Below, in pieces: positions 9,627 through 16,841 of a DNA stretch of 64,000 nt; within the stretch, counting starts at the first letter, position 1; the number at the start of each line of letters is the position of its first letter. The position numbers were made by a program, and so were the translations under genes. The notes beneath the pieces were generated by a model. It was not told the origin of the DNA. It did no database searches and worked only from the letters and a program-made list of their open reading frames with translations. The DNA comes from CAVPWP01 sp963709395. GTDB lineage: Bacteria; Pseudomonadota; Alphaproteobacteria; Rhodobacterales; Rhodobacteraceae. The stretch lies in assembly GCA_963709395.1 (NCBI GenBank), contig CAVPWP010000020.1, positions 1-64,000 on the forward strand. Direction: 5' to 3'.

Positions 9627-11170
9627 GGGGCGGCCTCCACGATCCAGTAGGAGTGCGGAGGTACGTACCCGCCGTCAATCCCGCCCATGAGCGTGCGACC
9701 GTTCGGCGCAAGCGGCGCGCCGCGTGGCGCGTCCGTGAAGTTGAACGAACAGAGTACGCTCTGCCCCTCGTGCCGCCGCCAGAAGGTGAGTCCCGCGGCA
9801 TCGGCCTCGATTGTCTCGAAGCTGCCGAGACGAAGTGCCGGCGTGTCGCGCCTGAGGCGGATTGCACGGCGGCAGTGTTCGAGATTTGACCCCTCCTGCC
9901 CGGCCTGTTCGGAAACCGCGAGCGGCGCGTGGGCGGGCTCCGGCGGAAGCCAGCCCCCTCCGGTGGTAAAGCCGAGACCGGGTGCGTTCTCCCAGGGCAT
10001 GGGTGTCCGAGCACCATCGCGCCCCCGGTCGTTCGGCCAGAAACGGATCGCCTCGGGGTCACGGAGCTTCTCGCGGGGGACCGCGCTGTGCGGCAGGCCA
10101 AGCTCCTCGCCCTGGTAGAGGATCACGCTGCCGCGCAGGCTGACGAGGAGCGCCTGCAGCATTGGCACGCGGTGCGCCCCCCAGCGCGATCCCACACGCT
10201 GAACGTCATGGCTCGAGAACGACCAGGTGGGCCAGCCGTCCGCCGCTCCTGCCTCCTCGACGGCGCGCGCCACCATCGCTCCGTCAAGCACTGGGCCCTG
10301 CAGCGCGAAGCTGTAGGCCGTGTGAAGGCGCCCGAACGCGGTGTATTCCGCCATTCGCTCGACCTGTCGGTCGCACGAAATCTCGGCCAGAAGCATCCGG
10401 TCGCCCGCGCGTTCCCGCATCCTCTCCAAGAACGGAAGGTTCTCGGGCCGGGAGCGGTCGTAGAGGCGGGACTGCATGTAGTAGGGGTTGGCGGGCCTTT
10501 CGGTGAGCTCGGAGGGTGGATTGTCGCGCAGGAGCGGGTCCTGCATGAAGAAGTTCGCCACGTCGAGCCTGAGCCCGTCCGCGCCCTGCGCGAACCAGAA
10601 GTCCATGATGTCGAGCACTTGCTCCTGAACCTCCCGGTTATGGAGGTTCAGGTCCGGCTGTTCGATCAGGAAGTTGTGCAGGTAGTATTGCTTCCGGCTT
10701 GCGTTCCATTCCCAGGCGACCCCGCCGAAGCGGGCAAGCCAGTTGTTGGGCGGGCTTCCGTCCGACTTGGGTTCAGCCCAGACATACCAGTCGGCCTTGG
10801 GTCCCTCGCGCGACGCGGTGCTTTCGAGGAACCACGGGTGCAGATGCGAGGAATGCGAGTAGACTTGATCGATCACCACCTTAAGGCCGCGCGCATGCGC
10901 GGCGTCCGTCACGGCGCGGAAGTCGTCGAGCGTTCCGAAGCGGGGGTCGACACCGCGGTAGTCAGAGACATCATAACCCGAATCGTGCATGGGCGAGGGA
11001 AAGAAGGGCGTGATCCATATGCCGTCGACTCCGAGACCGGCGAGGTAATCAAGCCGCGAGAGAAGGCCCCGCAGGTCACCCTCTCCGTCGCCGTCGGAAT
11101 CTTGGAAGCTGCGCAGGTAGACCTCATAGAGACAGGCTCCGCGCCACCACTCTTGCTCGCCCGTAACCAT
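9623..11170 (-). CDS. GH13 alpha-glucosidase
   Basis: A 515-residue GH13 enzyme of the oligo-1,6-glucosidase/alpha-glucosidase type. The sequence opens W-W-R-G-A-C-L-Y-E-V-Y-L-R-S-F. The family motifs are visible: nucleophile Asp in G-L-R-L-D-V-A-N near residue 203, acid/base Glu in L-A-E-I near 261, and H-D in S-S-H-D-V near 320. There is no signal peptide, so it acts in the cytoplasm on imported glucosides. Start ATG 11170 is preferred over the upstream TTG because GGAGGG sits just before it. It is the first gene of the leftward operon and overlaps lacI by 4 bases. Confidence 0.93.
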   Translation of the reverse strand: MVTGEQEWWRGACLYEVYLRSFQDSDGDGEGDLRGLLSRLDYLAGLGVDGIWITPFFPSPMHDSGYDVSDYRGVDPRFGTLDDFRAVTDAAHARGLKVVIDQVYSHSSHLHPWFLESTASREGPKADWYVWAEPKSDGSPPNNWLARFGGVAWEWNASRKQYYLHNFLIEQPDLNLHNREVQEQVLDIMDFWFAQGADGLRLDVANFFMQDPLLRDNPPSELTERPANPYYMQSRLYDRSRPENLPFLERMRERAGDRMLLAEISCDRQVERMAEYTAFGRLHTAYSFALQGPVLDGAMVARAVEEAGAADGWPTWSFSSHDVQRVGSRWGAHRVPMLQALLVSLRGSVILYQGEELGLPHSAVPREKLRDPEAIRFWPNDRGRDGARTPMPWENAPGLGFTTGGGWLPPEPAHAPLAVSEQAGQEGSNLEHCRRAIRLRRDTPALRLGSFETIEADAAGLTFWRRHEGQSVLCSFNFTDAPRGAPLAPNGRTLMGGIDGGYVPPHSYWIVEAAP

Positions 11171-11197
11171 TGCGGAGCCCTCCAACCACGATCAAAT

Positions 11198-11213
11198 CCA
11201 AAAACGTTTTTGG
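11198..11213. promoter_or_regulatory. LacI-type operator 1
   Basis: A perfect 16-base palindrome, CCAAAAACGTTTTTGG, with the central CG typical of LacI/GalR-family sites. It lies 28 bases upstream of the glucosidase start in the divergent intergenic region. Its core is repeated at 11316. Confidence 0.8.
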
Positions 11214-11315
11214 TTCAGCGTCAAGATCAGAGGGCGATATCCGGCAAAATTTTAGTCGGCTTCAAACAGGATACTTGACGGACTGGAGATTCTACGTCTC
11301 AAATCGAGCAAATAA

Positions 11316-11329
11316 CAAAAACGTTTTTG
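11316..11329. promoter_or_regulatory. LacI-type operator 2
   Basis: A 14-base palindrome, CAAAAACGTTTTTG, identical to the core of operator 1. It lies 32 bases upstream of the binding-protein gene. The centres of the two sites are about 117 bases apart, close to eleven helical turns, which would allow looping by a tetramer or two dimers. That is inference. Confidence 0.8.
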
Positions 11330-11360
11330 GCGCCCAGGCGCGGTGTTAAGGGAGGAAACC

Positions 11361-12350
11361 ATGAGACTATTTGGAACAGGTCTGATCGGCGCCGCGTCCG
11401 CGCTGGCACTTTTCGCGACGGCTGCGGCCGCTCAGACCGAAGACTGGTGTTCGGGCAAGACGATCCGAGTCTTCTCGGGCGGCCCTGCGGGCGGCGCCTT
11501 TAACTCGATCATCGACCGGGGGGCCACGCAGGCTGCCGCCGACACCGGGGCCACTGTCGAAATCGTCTATTCCGACTGGGACTTCGACCGCATGGTCACG
11601 CAGTTCCGCGAGGCGGTAAGCCAGCGCCCCGACGGGATCGCGATGATGGGACACCCTGGCGACGACGCGTTGATGCCGATCGCCGAGGAAGCCGCCGCGG
11701 CGGGAATCCCGGTCATGTACATGAACGTCGATGTACCCCGGGTCCGCGAGCGCTTCGGGTCGGGCTATGTCGGCGCCCGGCTCTACGACCAGGGCCAGGC
11801 CCTCGGCGCCGAGACGCTTCGGCTCGCCGGCGACCGTCTGCAGCCGGGTGACAAGGCAATCGTGATGAGCCGCTGGGAATCGGAGAACCGTGCCCAGCGC
11901 GAACTCGGGCTTGTCGACGTGCTCACGGAAGCCGGGATCGAGGTTATCAAGCTTCAGGAAGCCGAGGGAGCCTCGGCAGACCAGATGCTCCAGCTTCCCA
12001 CGCTGACCTCGACCCTCCTGTCGAATCCCGAGACCAAGCTAATCGGCTATCCGGGCGGTCCCTGGCTCTCGGCCGCACCCGTCTTCATGAGCGCGGTCGG
12101 CAAGGCCCCTGAGGACATAATCGGTGTCGGCTTCGACCTCGGCCAGGGCGTGATGACGGCGTTCGAGGGCGGCTACGTACTCGTCACCTCGGACCAGCAA
12201 CCCTACCAACAGGGCTATATGCCGGTCCTCTCGCTCTGCCAGCAGCTCGTGTACCAGCTCGGGCCGCTGAACGTCGACACGGGCGCGGGCTTCGTGACCG
12301 CCGACAACTACGAGGACGTCGTGCCGCTTGCGGAACAAGGCCTCCGCTGA
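11361..12350 (+). CDS. Sugar ABC transporter periplasmic binding protein
   Basis: A 329-residue protein with a signal peptide ending A-A-A-Q. The type I periplasmic-binding fold of the ribose/rhizopine-type family follows (T-I-R-V-F-S-G-G, later D-G-I-A-M-M-G-H-P-G-D). The ATG at 11361 has a strong GGAGG ribosome site 5 bases upstream, so upstream in-frame starts are rejected. It is the first gene of the rightward operon. A strong hairpin follows its stop, which fits the usual excess of binding protein over transporter. The substrate is unknown; neighbouring glycosidases suggest a glucoside or related cyclitol/sugar. Confidence 0.9.
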   Translation: MRLFGTGLIGAASALALFATAAAAQTEDWCSGKTIRVFSGGPAGGAFNSIIDRGATQAAADTGATVEIVYSDWDFDRMVTQFREAVSQRPDGIAMMGHPGDDALMPIAEEAAAAGIPVMYMNVDVPRVRERFGSGYVGARLYDQGQALGAETLRLAGDRLQPGDKAIVMSRWESENRAQRELGLVDVLTEAGIEVIKLQEAEGASADQMLQLPTLTSTLLSNPETKLIGYPGGPWLSAAPVFMSAVGKAPEDIIGVGFDLGQGVMTAFEGGYVLVTSDQQPYQQGYMPVLSLCQQLVYQLGPLNVDTGAGFVTADNYEDVVPLAEQGLR

Positions 12351-12362
12351 GGCACCCCTCCC

Positions 12363-12390
12363 GGCGGGGCGGGCAACCGTCCGCCCCGCC
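12363..12390 (+). terminator. GC hairpin between binding protein and ATPase
   Basis: A perfect 10-base-pair stem (GGCGGGGCGG with CCGCCCCGCC) around an 8-base loop lies 12 bases after the stop. It has no U-tract, only a C-rich tail. It probably acts as a partial terminator or 3'-end stabiliser that raises the binding-protein level. Confidence 0.65.
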
Positions 12391-12413
12391 CCCCCTTTCC
12401 GACGGAAGTTGCC

Positions 12414-13205
12414 ATGTCCGCTCCCGACGAACCGATCATCGAGTTGCGCAATATCGTGAAGCGCTTTGGCAATGTCGAAGCGTTGTCGGGCGTCAGCATG
12501 AACGTCCGGCGGGGCGAGGTGCTCGGCCTTCTCGGCGACAACGGCGCAGGAAAGTCGACTTTGGTAAAGACGCTTGCCGGCGTCCACGACCCCGACGAGG
12601 GTGAGATCATCGTCAAGGGCGTCCCCCGAAAGCCGTGGACTCCGCTCGCGGCGCGCGATGCAGGCATCGAGACGGTGTTCCAGGACCGGGCGCTCGCGCC
12701 GCAGCACTCGATCGTCACCAACATCTTTATGGGGCGCGAGATCACGAACTGGCTCGGCCTCACGCAGGTGAAACGCCAGGTCGAGGAGGCGAACCGGCTG
12801 ATGCGCGAAATCGGCTTTACCTCGAAGGTCTTCAACCCCGAGAGCACGGTCGGGCACCTGTCGGGCGGTGAACGACAGGGCGTCGCCATCGCGCGTGCGC
12901 TCTACAACAAGGCGGATGTCATCGTGCTCGACGAACCGACCACCGCGCTGAGCCTCACCGAGACGCAGAAGGTGTTCCGCTTCGTTCAGGCGGTGAAGGC
13001 GTCGGGGCGGACCGTCGTCTTCATCGGCCACAACATCTACCACGTCTGGGACATCGCGGACCGTTTCTTCGTCATCGACCGGGGCCGCGAGGCGTTCGAG
13101 GGAGAAAAGGCCGACTTCCGCGGAGCCGATCACCTGATCGAACTCATGCACCAACTGGCCGAGACGGGCCGCGCCGATACCGGCAGCCTCCGCCGCACCG
13201 CCTGA
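12414..13205 (+). CDS. Sugar ABC transporter ATP-binding protein
   Basis: A 263-residue single-domain ATPase. Walker A G-D-N-G-A-G-K-S-T, signature L-S-G-G-E-R-Q and Walker B V-I-V-L-D-E-P-T are all present. It corresponds to one half of RbsA/MglA-type ATPases and probably works as a homodimer with the permease 13 bases downstream. It belongs to the binding-protein/permease operon. Confidence 0.93.
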   Translation: MSAPDEPIIELRNIVKRFGNVEALSGVSMNVRRGEVLGLLGDNGAGKSTLVKTLAGVHDPDEGEIIVKGVPRKPWTPLAARDAGIETVFQDRALAPQHSIVTNIFMGREITNWLGLTQVKRQVEEANRLMREIGFTSKVFNPESTVGHLSGGERQGVAIARALYNKADVIVLDEPTTALSLTETQKVFRFVQAVKASGRTVVFIGHNIYHVWDIADRFFVIDRGREAFEGEKADFRGADHLIELMHQLAETGRADTGSLRRTA

Positions 13206-13218
13206 GGAAAGGAGCGAC

Positions 13219-14274
13219 ATGAGCGACGCCACCCCCGCCGCCGCCCGTCCGGCCGAAGCCGACGCCAGCTTCGTCGACGAGCGCAAGGAGCAGTCGGCAT
13301 GGTTCCGCTTCTACCGCCGCAACGGCCGCGCCCTGAATGCCTTCATCACGCTCGTTCTCGTCTGGGCGTTCTTCGCGGTGAACAACCCCGCGCTATTTCT
13401 CAACCCTGTCTACTACGGCGCCTTCCTCTTCGCGGTGCCGGCGACAGTCTTTCTCACGACGGCGCTCGTCTTCGTGATCGTCTCTGGTGAGCTCGATCTC
13501 GCCTTCCCATCAGTCGTCGGAGCATCAGGCGGCATCTTCATGTACATGGTGATGCACGGTTTTCCCGTGGTGGGTTCCTTTCTTGCCACAATGGGGATCG
13601 GCGCTCTGATCGGACTGGGGATCGGGGTAATCGTCGTCTATGGCAGAATCTCCTCGCTCGTCGCCACGCTCGGCCTAAACTTCTTTATCCTGGGCCTCGT
13701 GAACCTTCTCGCCCAAGGCCGTACGATCACCGCGCCTGAGGCGGTCAAGACGTTCGGATACGAGTTGTTCGTGGGCCGGTGGCAGTTATTTGACACGGGC
13801 CTCCAGATCCCCAATCACTTCCTGTGGTGCGTTGCATGGACCGTCTTCTGCTGGGTGCTGTTCAAGTATCACCGCTTCGGGGTCCGCGTGCAGCTTGTGG
13901 GCGACAATCCCGAAAGCGCCCGCCAGATGGGAATCAACGTCGACCATATCCGCGTCGGTGTTTTCATCTTCTCCGGCATCGCGGCCGCAATCACCGGGGC
14001 CATCCTCGTGCAGATGGCCAACATGGTCTGGTTCCCGACAAGCGGGAAGGCCTACCTGCTGATAGCGCTTGCCGCGCTCTTCGTGGGCGGCACTCCCACA
14101 TGGGGCGGAGTTGGATCGATCTTCGGTGCCTTCTTCGGCGCCCTGACCGTCACGCTGATCCCATCGGGCGCAGTCGGTGCGGGGTTCGCGGGCTTCTGGA
14201 CGGACTTCCTCTTCGGGCTCGTCATCATCCTGACGATGATAGCGCACCGCTTCTCCGGAGCGCGGGTGCGCTGA
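13219..14274 (+). CDS. Sugar ABC transporter permease (RbsC-like)
   Basis: A 351-residue polytopic membrane protein of the BPD_transp_2 (RbsC/XylH) family. Around ten hydrophobic segments are seen. Conserved features are V-S-G-E-L-D-L-A-F-P-S-V-V-G-A and the loop G-D-N-P-E-S-A-R-Q-M-G-I, which contacts the ATPase. It completes a three-gene importer with 11361 and 12414. The next gene starts 1 base after its stop. Confidence 0.93.
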   Translation: MSDATPAAARPAEADASFVDERKEQSAWFRFYRRNGRALNAFITLVLVWAFFAVNNPALFLNPVYYGAFLFAVPATVFLTTALVFVIVSGELDLAFPSVVGASGGIFMYMVMHGFPVVGSFLATMGIGALIGLGIGVIVVYGRISSLVATLGLNFFILGLVNLLAQGRTITAPEAVKTFGYELFVGRWQLFDTGLQIPNHFLWCVAWTVFCWVLFKYHRFGVRVQLVGDNPESARQMGINVDHIRVGVFIFSGIAAAITGAILVQMANMVWFPTSGKAYLLIALAALFVGGTPTWGGVGSIFGAFFGALTVTLIPSGAVGAGFAGFWTDFLFGLVIILTMIAHRFSGARVR

Positions 14275-14275
14275 C

Positions 14276-15001
14276 ATGCGGATCGCGGTTGTCACCGGAG
14301 CCGCCGGCGGAATCGGCAGCGCTGTCGCCTCGGCATTCGCTGCCTCCGGACATGCGCTCGCGCTTCTTGACCGGACACAGCCCAACCTCCACGGCGCGGA
14401 GGGTGTGGGGCTCGCATGCGACCTCGCCGATCCCCGGGAAGTAGCGAACGCATTCGCGGAAATCGCGGACCGCTTCGGTCGCATCGACGTGCTCACCAAC
14501 ATCGCTGGGATCAACCACCGGTCACCGGTGCGCGAGATGGAGGTGGCGGACTGGGACCGGATGATTGACGTGAACGTGGGCCACGTGTTCCTCACGGCCA
14601 AGCATGGTGTACCGCTCCTGTCGAAGGGCGAGACCCCCGCCATCGTGAACATGGCGTCGATCTCGGGCCATGTCGCGACGCCCGACTACCCGGCCTACGT
14701 CACGACGAAGGCGGCCGTCGAGAGCTTCACCTGGGCGCTCGCGCAGGAGGTCGGTCCGCGCGGCATCCGCGTGAACGCGGTGGCCCCGGGCTGGGTCGAC
14801 GCGGGCTTCACGCACGCGGCGCTCGAAGGGATGGAGGACCCCGAAACCCTCTACGCCGCCGCGCGGGAGGCACATCTTCTTGGCCGCATGGCGACGCCGA
14901 CCGAAGTTGCCGCCGCAGTCCTCTGGCTTGCCTCTCCACGCGCGTCCTTTGTAACTGGCCAGACGCTCTTCGTGGACGGCGGCTTCATGCGGAAACACTG
15001 A
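14276..15001 (+). CDS. SDR-family dehydrogenase 1
   Basis: A 241-residue short-chain dehydrogenase. The NAD(P) motif T-G-A-A-G-G-I-G lies near residue 8, the catalytic Ser is in M-A-S-I-S-G, and Y-V-T-T-K is the Y-x-x-x-K pair. The family tail (F-V-T-G-Q-T-L-F-V-D-G-G) is intact. It probably oxidises an alcohol group of the imported sugar or cyclitol, or a later intermediate. Its stop overlaps the start of a second SDR by one base, and the two are similar in sequence and could act in sequence. Confidence 0.9.
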   Translation: MRIAVVTGAAGGIGSAVASAFAASGHALALLDRTQPNLHGAEGVGLACDLADPREVANAFAEIADRFGRIDVLTNIAGINHRSPVREMEVADWDRMIDVNVGHVFLTAKHGVPLLSKGETPAIVNMASISGHVATPDYPAYVTTKAAVESFTWALAQEVGPRGIRVNAVAPGWVDAGFTHAALEGMEDPETLYAAAREAHLLGRMATPTEVAAAVLWLASPRASFVTGQTLFVDGGFMRKH

Positions 15002-15694
15002 TGCGGGGCCGTATCGCCATAACCGGGGGTGCCGGCGGTATCGGCGCCGCAACGGTTGAACTCGTGCGCCGCGCCGGAGCTGAGCCGGTCTCGATTGACC
15101 TCTCAACAAACCCATTGTGCGAAAGCTTTGTCGCGGATGTAGCGGAAGAAACGACAATGGCCGGCGCCTTCGCCGCCATAGGACCTCTCGCCGGGCTCGT
15201 CTGCATCGCGGGCACGAACGCACGCGGCCGGGTCGAGGACCTGTCCTGGGAGGACTGGAGCAGAAGTCATGGCGGTCAACGTTCGCGGGATGATGCTCGC
15301 CCTGAAACACGCGGATCTGTCCGATGCCTCATCCGTCGTGCTGACGTCGTCGGTTTCTGCACACATCGGCTGCGACGGATACACCGCCTATCACACATCA
15401 AAGGGTGCGGTGCTCGGACTCATGCGCGCGACCTCGGGAGAGCTCGCCCCGCTCGGAATCCGCGTGAACGCCGTGAGCCCCGGCTGGGTCGATACTGGTT
15501 TCACCGACCAAGCGCTGGCCGAGTTGCCGGATGGGAATGCGATTCGCGCGCGGGCGGGCGAGGCCCACATCCTCGGACGGATGGCTGCGCCCGCCGAGGT
15601 CGCGGAGGCCATCCTCTTTCTCCTATCGGATGACGCGAGCTTCGTGACCGGGACCGAGCTTGTTGTGGACGGAGGCTTTCTGAGGAAGCGATGA
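15001..15694 (+). CDS. SDR-family dehydrogenase 2 (one frameshift)
   Basis: The first frame gives T-G-G-A-G-G-I-G and continues to E-D-W-S-R near 15262. The frame starting at 15269 then carries the rest (M-A-V-N-V-R-G, L-T-S-S-V-S-A, Y-H-T-S-K and a V-D-G-G-F-L-R-K-R tail). A one-base insertion near 15262 explains the break, and the join yields a normal SDR of about 230 residues. All catalytic residues survive, so the gene is probably functional and the indel a sequencing error. It overlaps the P450 start by 4 bases. Confidence 0.85.
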
Positions 15695-16833
15695 TGGCGC
15701 AGGACCCCTTTACGAAGGCGCGCGCGACCGGCGCCTATCTTGGGACCTTCGGGACCGAGGAGATGCCCGTGCTCGTGCGCTACCGGGACGTGCGGGAAGC
15801 CGCTGCGGACTGGGCGCGGTTCTCCAATGATGCCCCGGGGCGTGTGCCGATACCCGCGGAGGACGACGTGCGCACACTGCGGCAGTTGCCGATCGAGACC
15901 GATCCGCCGCTGCATTCGGATTACAAGGCGCTCGTGAAGGACTACTTTCGGCGCCCGCAGACAGACCCGACCGTCCGCGACGCTATCGCGGCCGTCGTGG
16001 CTAACGTGCTCGACGCCGCGCTCGGCACAGGCCCCATAGACGCCATGCAGGCGATCGCGCTTCCGATCCAATCCCGTGCGCTCGCACTTCTCTTGGGGCT
16101 TCCCGCGGCCGAGGCGGAAGACTGGATCGGTTGGGGCCTCCATGCCTTCAAGTCGCACGATGGCAACGACCCGGCGCGCGCCGCCAAGCTGCTCGCAATG
16201 CTCGAAAGGCACACGGACCGGGCTTTGGACGAAGGAGGCGAGGACTTCTTCGGTCATCTCGCACGTGCCCGACTCCATGGCCGCGGCCTGACCCGTGAAG
16301 AGATCCTGGGCTTCGCGCATGTCACCTTCGCAGGCGGTCGCGACACGCTCATCAACAGTCTCGCAGGCCTCATGGCGCATTTCGCCGAGATGCCGCAAGA
16401 TCTTGAAGCACTGCGGCGCGATCCGACCCTCGTGGGTCCTGCGGTCGAGGAAGTCCTGCGCCACATGTCGCCTCTCACGCATATCGGGCGCGTCTGCACG
16501 AAGGAGACGGACGTATCCGGACTGCCCCGCGCGCGGGGGCAAAGGATCGCGCTATGCTGGGCGGCGGCCAATGCCGACCCCGAGATCTTCGACGATCCCG
16601 CGACCATCCAGATCGACCGGAGGCCCAATCCCCATGTCGCCTTCGGCTCGGGACCGCACAACTGCCTGGGATCCACCCATGCGCGGCAAGTGCTGCGAAG
16701 CCTCGTCGGCGCGCTTGTCGCCCGTGTCGGGCGCATCGCCGCCGTCGAGGTCGAACGCGGGCACCGTAGTATCGGCGGTCCCGTTCGGCACCATGGCTTC
16801 ACCGATCTCGTCCTGGAATTCTATCCGATCTGA
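15691..16833 (+). CDS. Cytochrome P450
   Basis: A 380-residue soluble bacterial P450 (class I size). The oxygen-activating I-helix motif A-G-G-R-D-T lies near residue 214, E-E-V-L-R (E-x-x-R) near 253, and the heme loop F-G-S-G-P-H-N-C-L-G near 318-327 with the cysteine ligand. The gene overlaps SDR2 by 4 bases and precedes the GH31 gene by 8 bases, so it belongs to a sugar operon. Some marine bacteria use P450s to O-demethylate methylated sugars, and that role is considered here. It needs a ferredoxin; the only one nearby is the Rieske protein at 6382. Substrate not known. Confidence 0.93.
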   Translation: MMAQDPFTKARATGAYLGTFGTEEMPVLVRYRDVREAAADWARFSNDAPGRVPIPAEDDVRTLRQLPIETDPPLHSDYKALVKDYFRRPQTDPTVRDAIAAVVANVLDAALGTGPIDAMQAIALPIQSRALALLLGLPAAEAEDWIGWGLHAFKSHDGNDPARAAKLLAMLERHTDRALDEGGEDFFGHLARARLHGRGLTREEILGFAHVTFAGGRDTLINSLAGLMAHFAEMPQDLEALRRDPTLVGPAVEEVLRHMSPLTHIGRVCTKETDVSGLPRARGQRIALCWAAANADPEIFDDPATIQIDRRPNPHVAFGSGPHNCLGSTHARQVLRSLVGALVARVGRIAAVEVERGHRSIGGPVRHHGFTDLVLEFYPI

Positions 16834-16841
16834 GTGCACTC

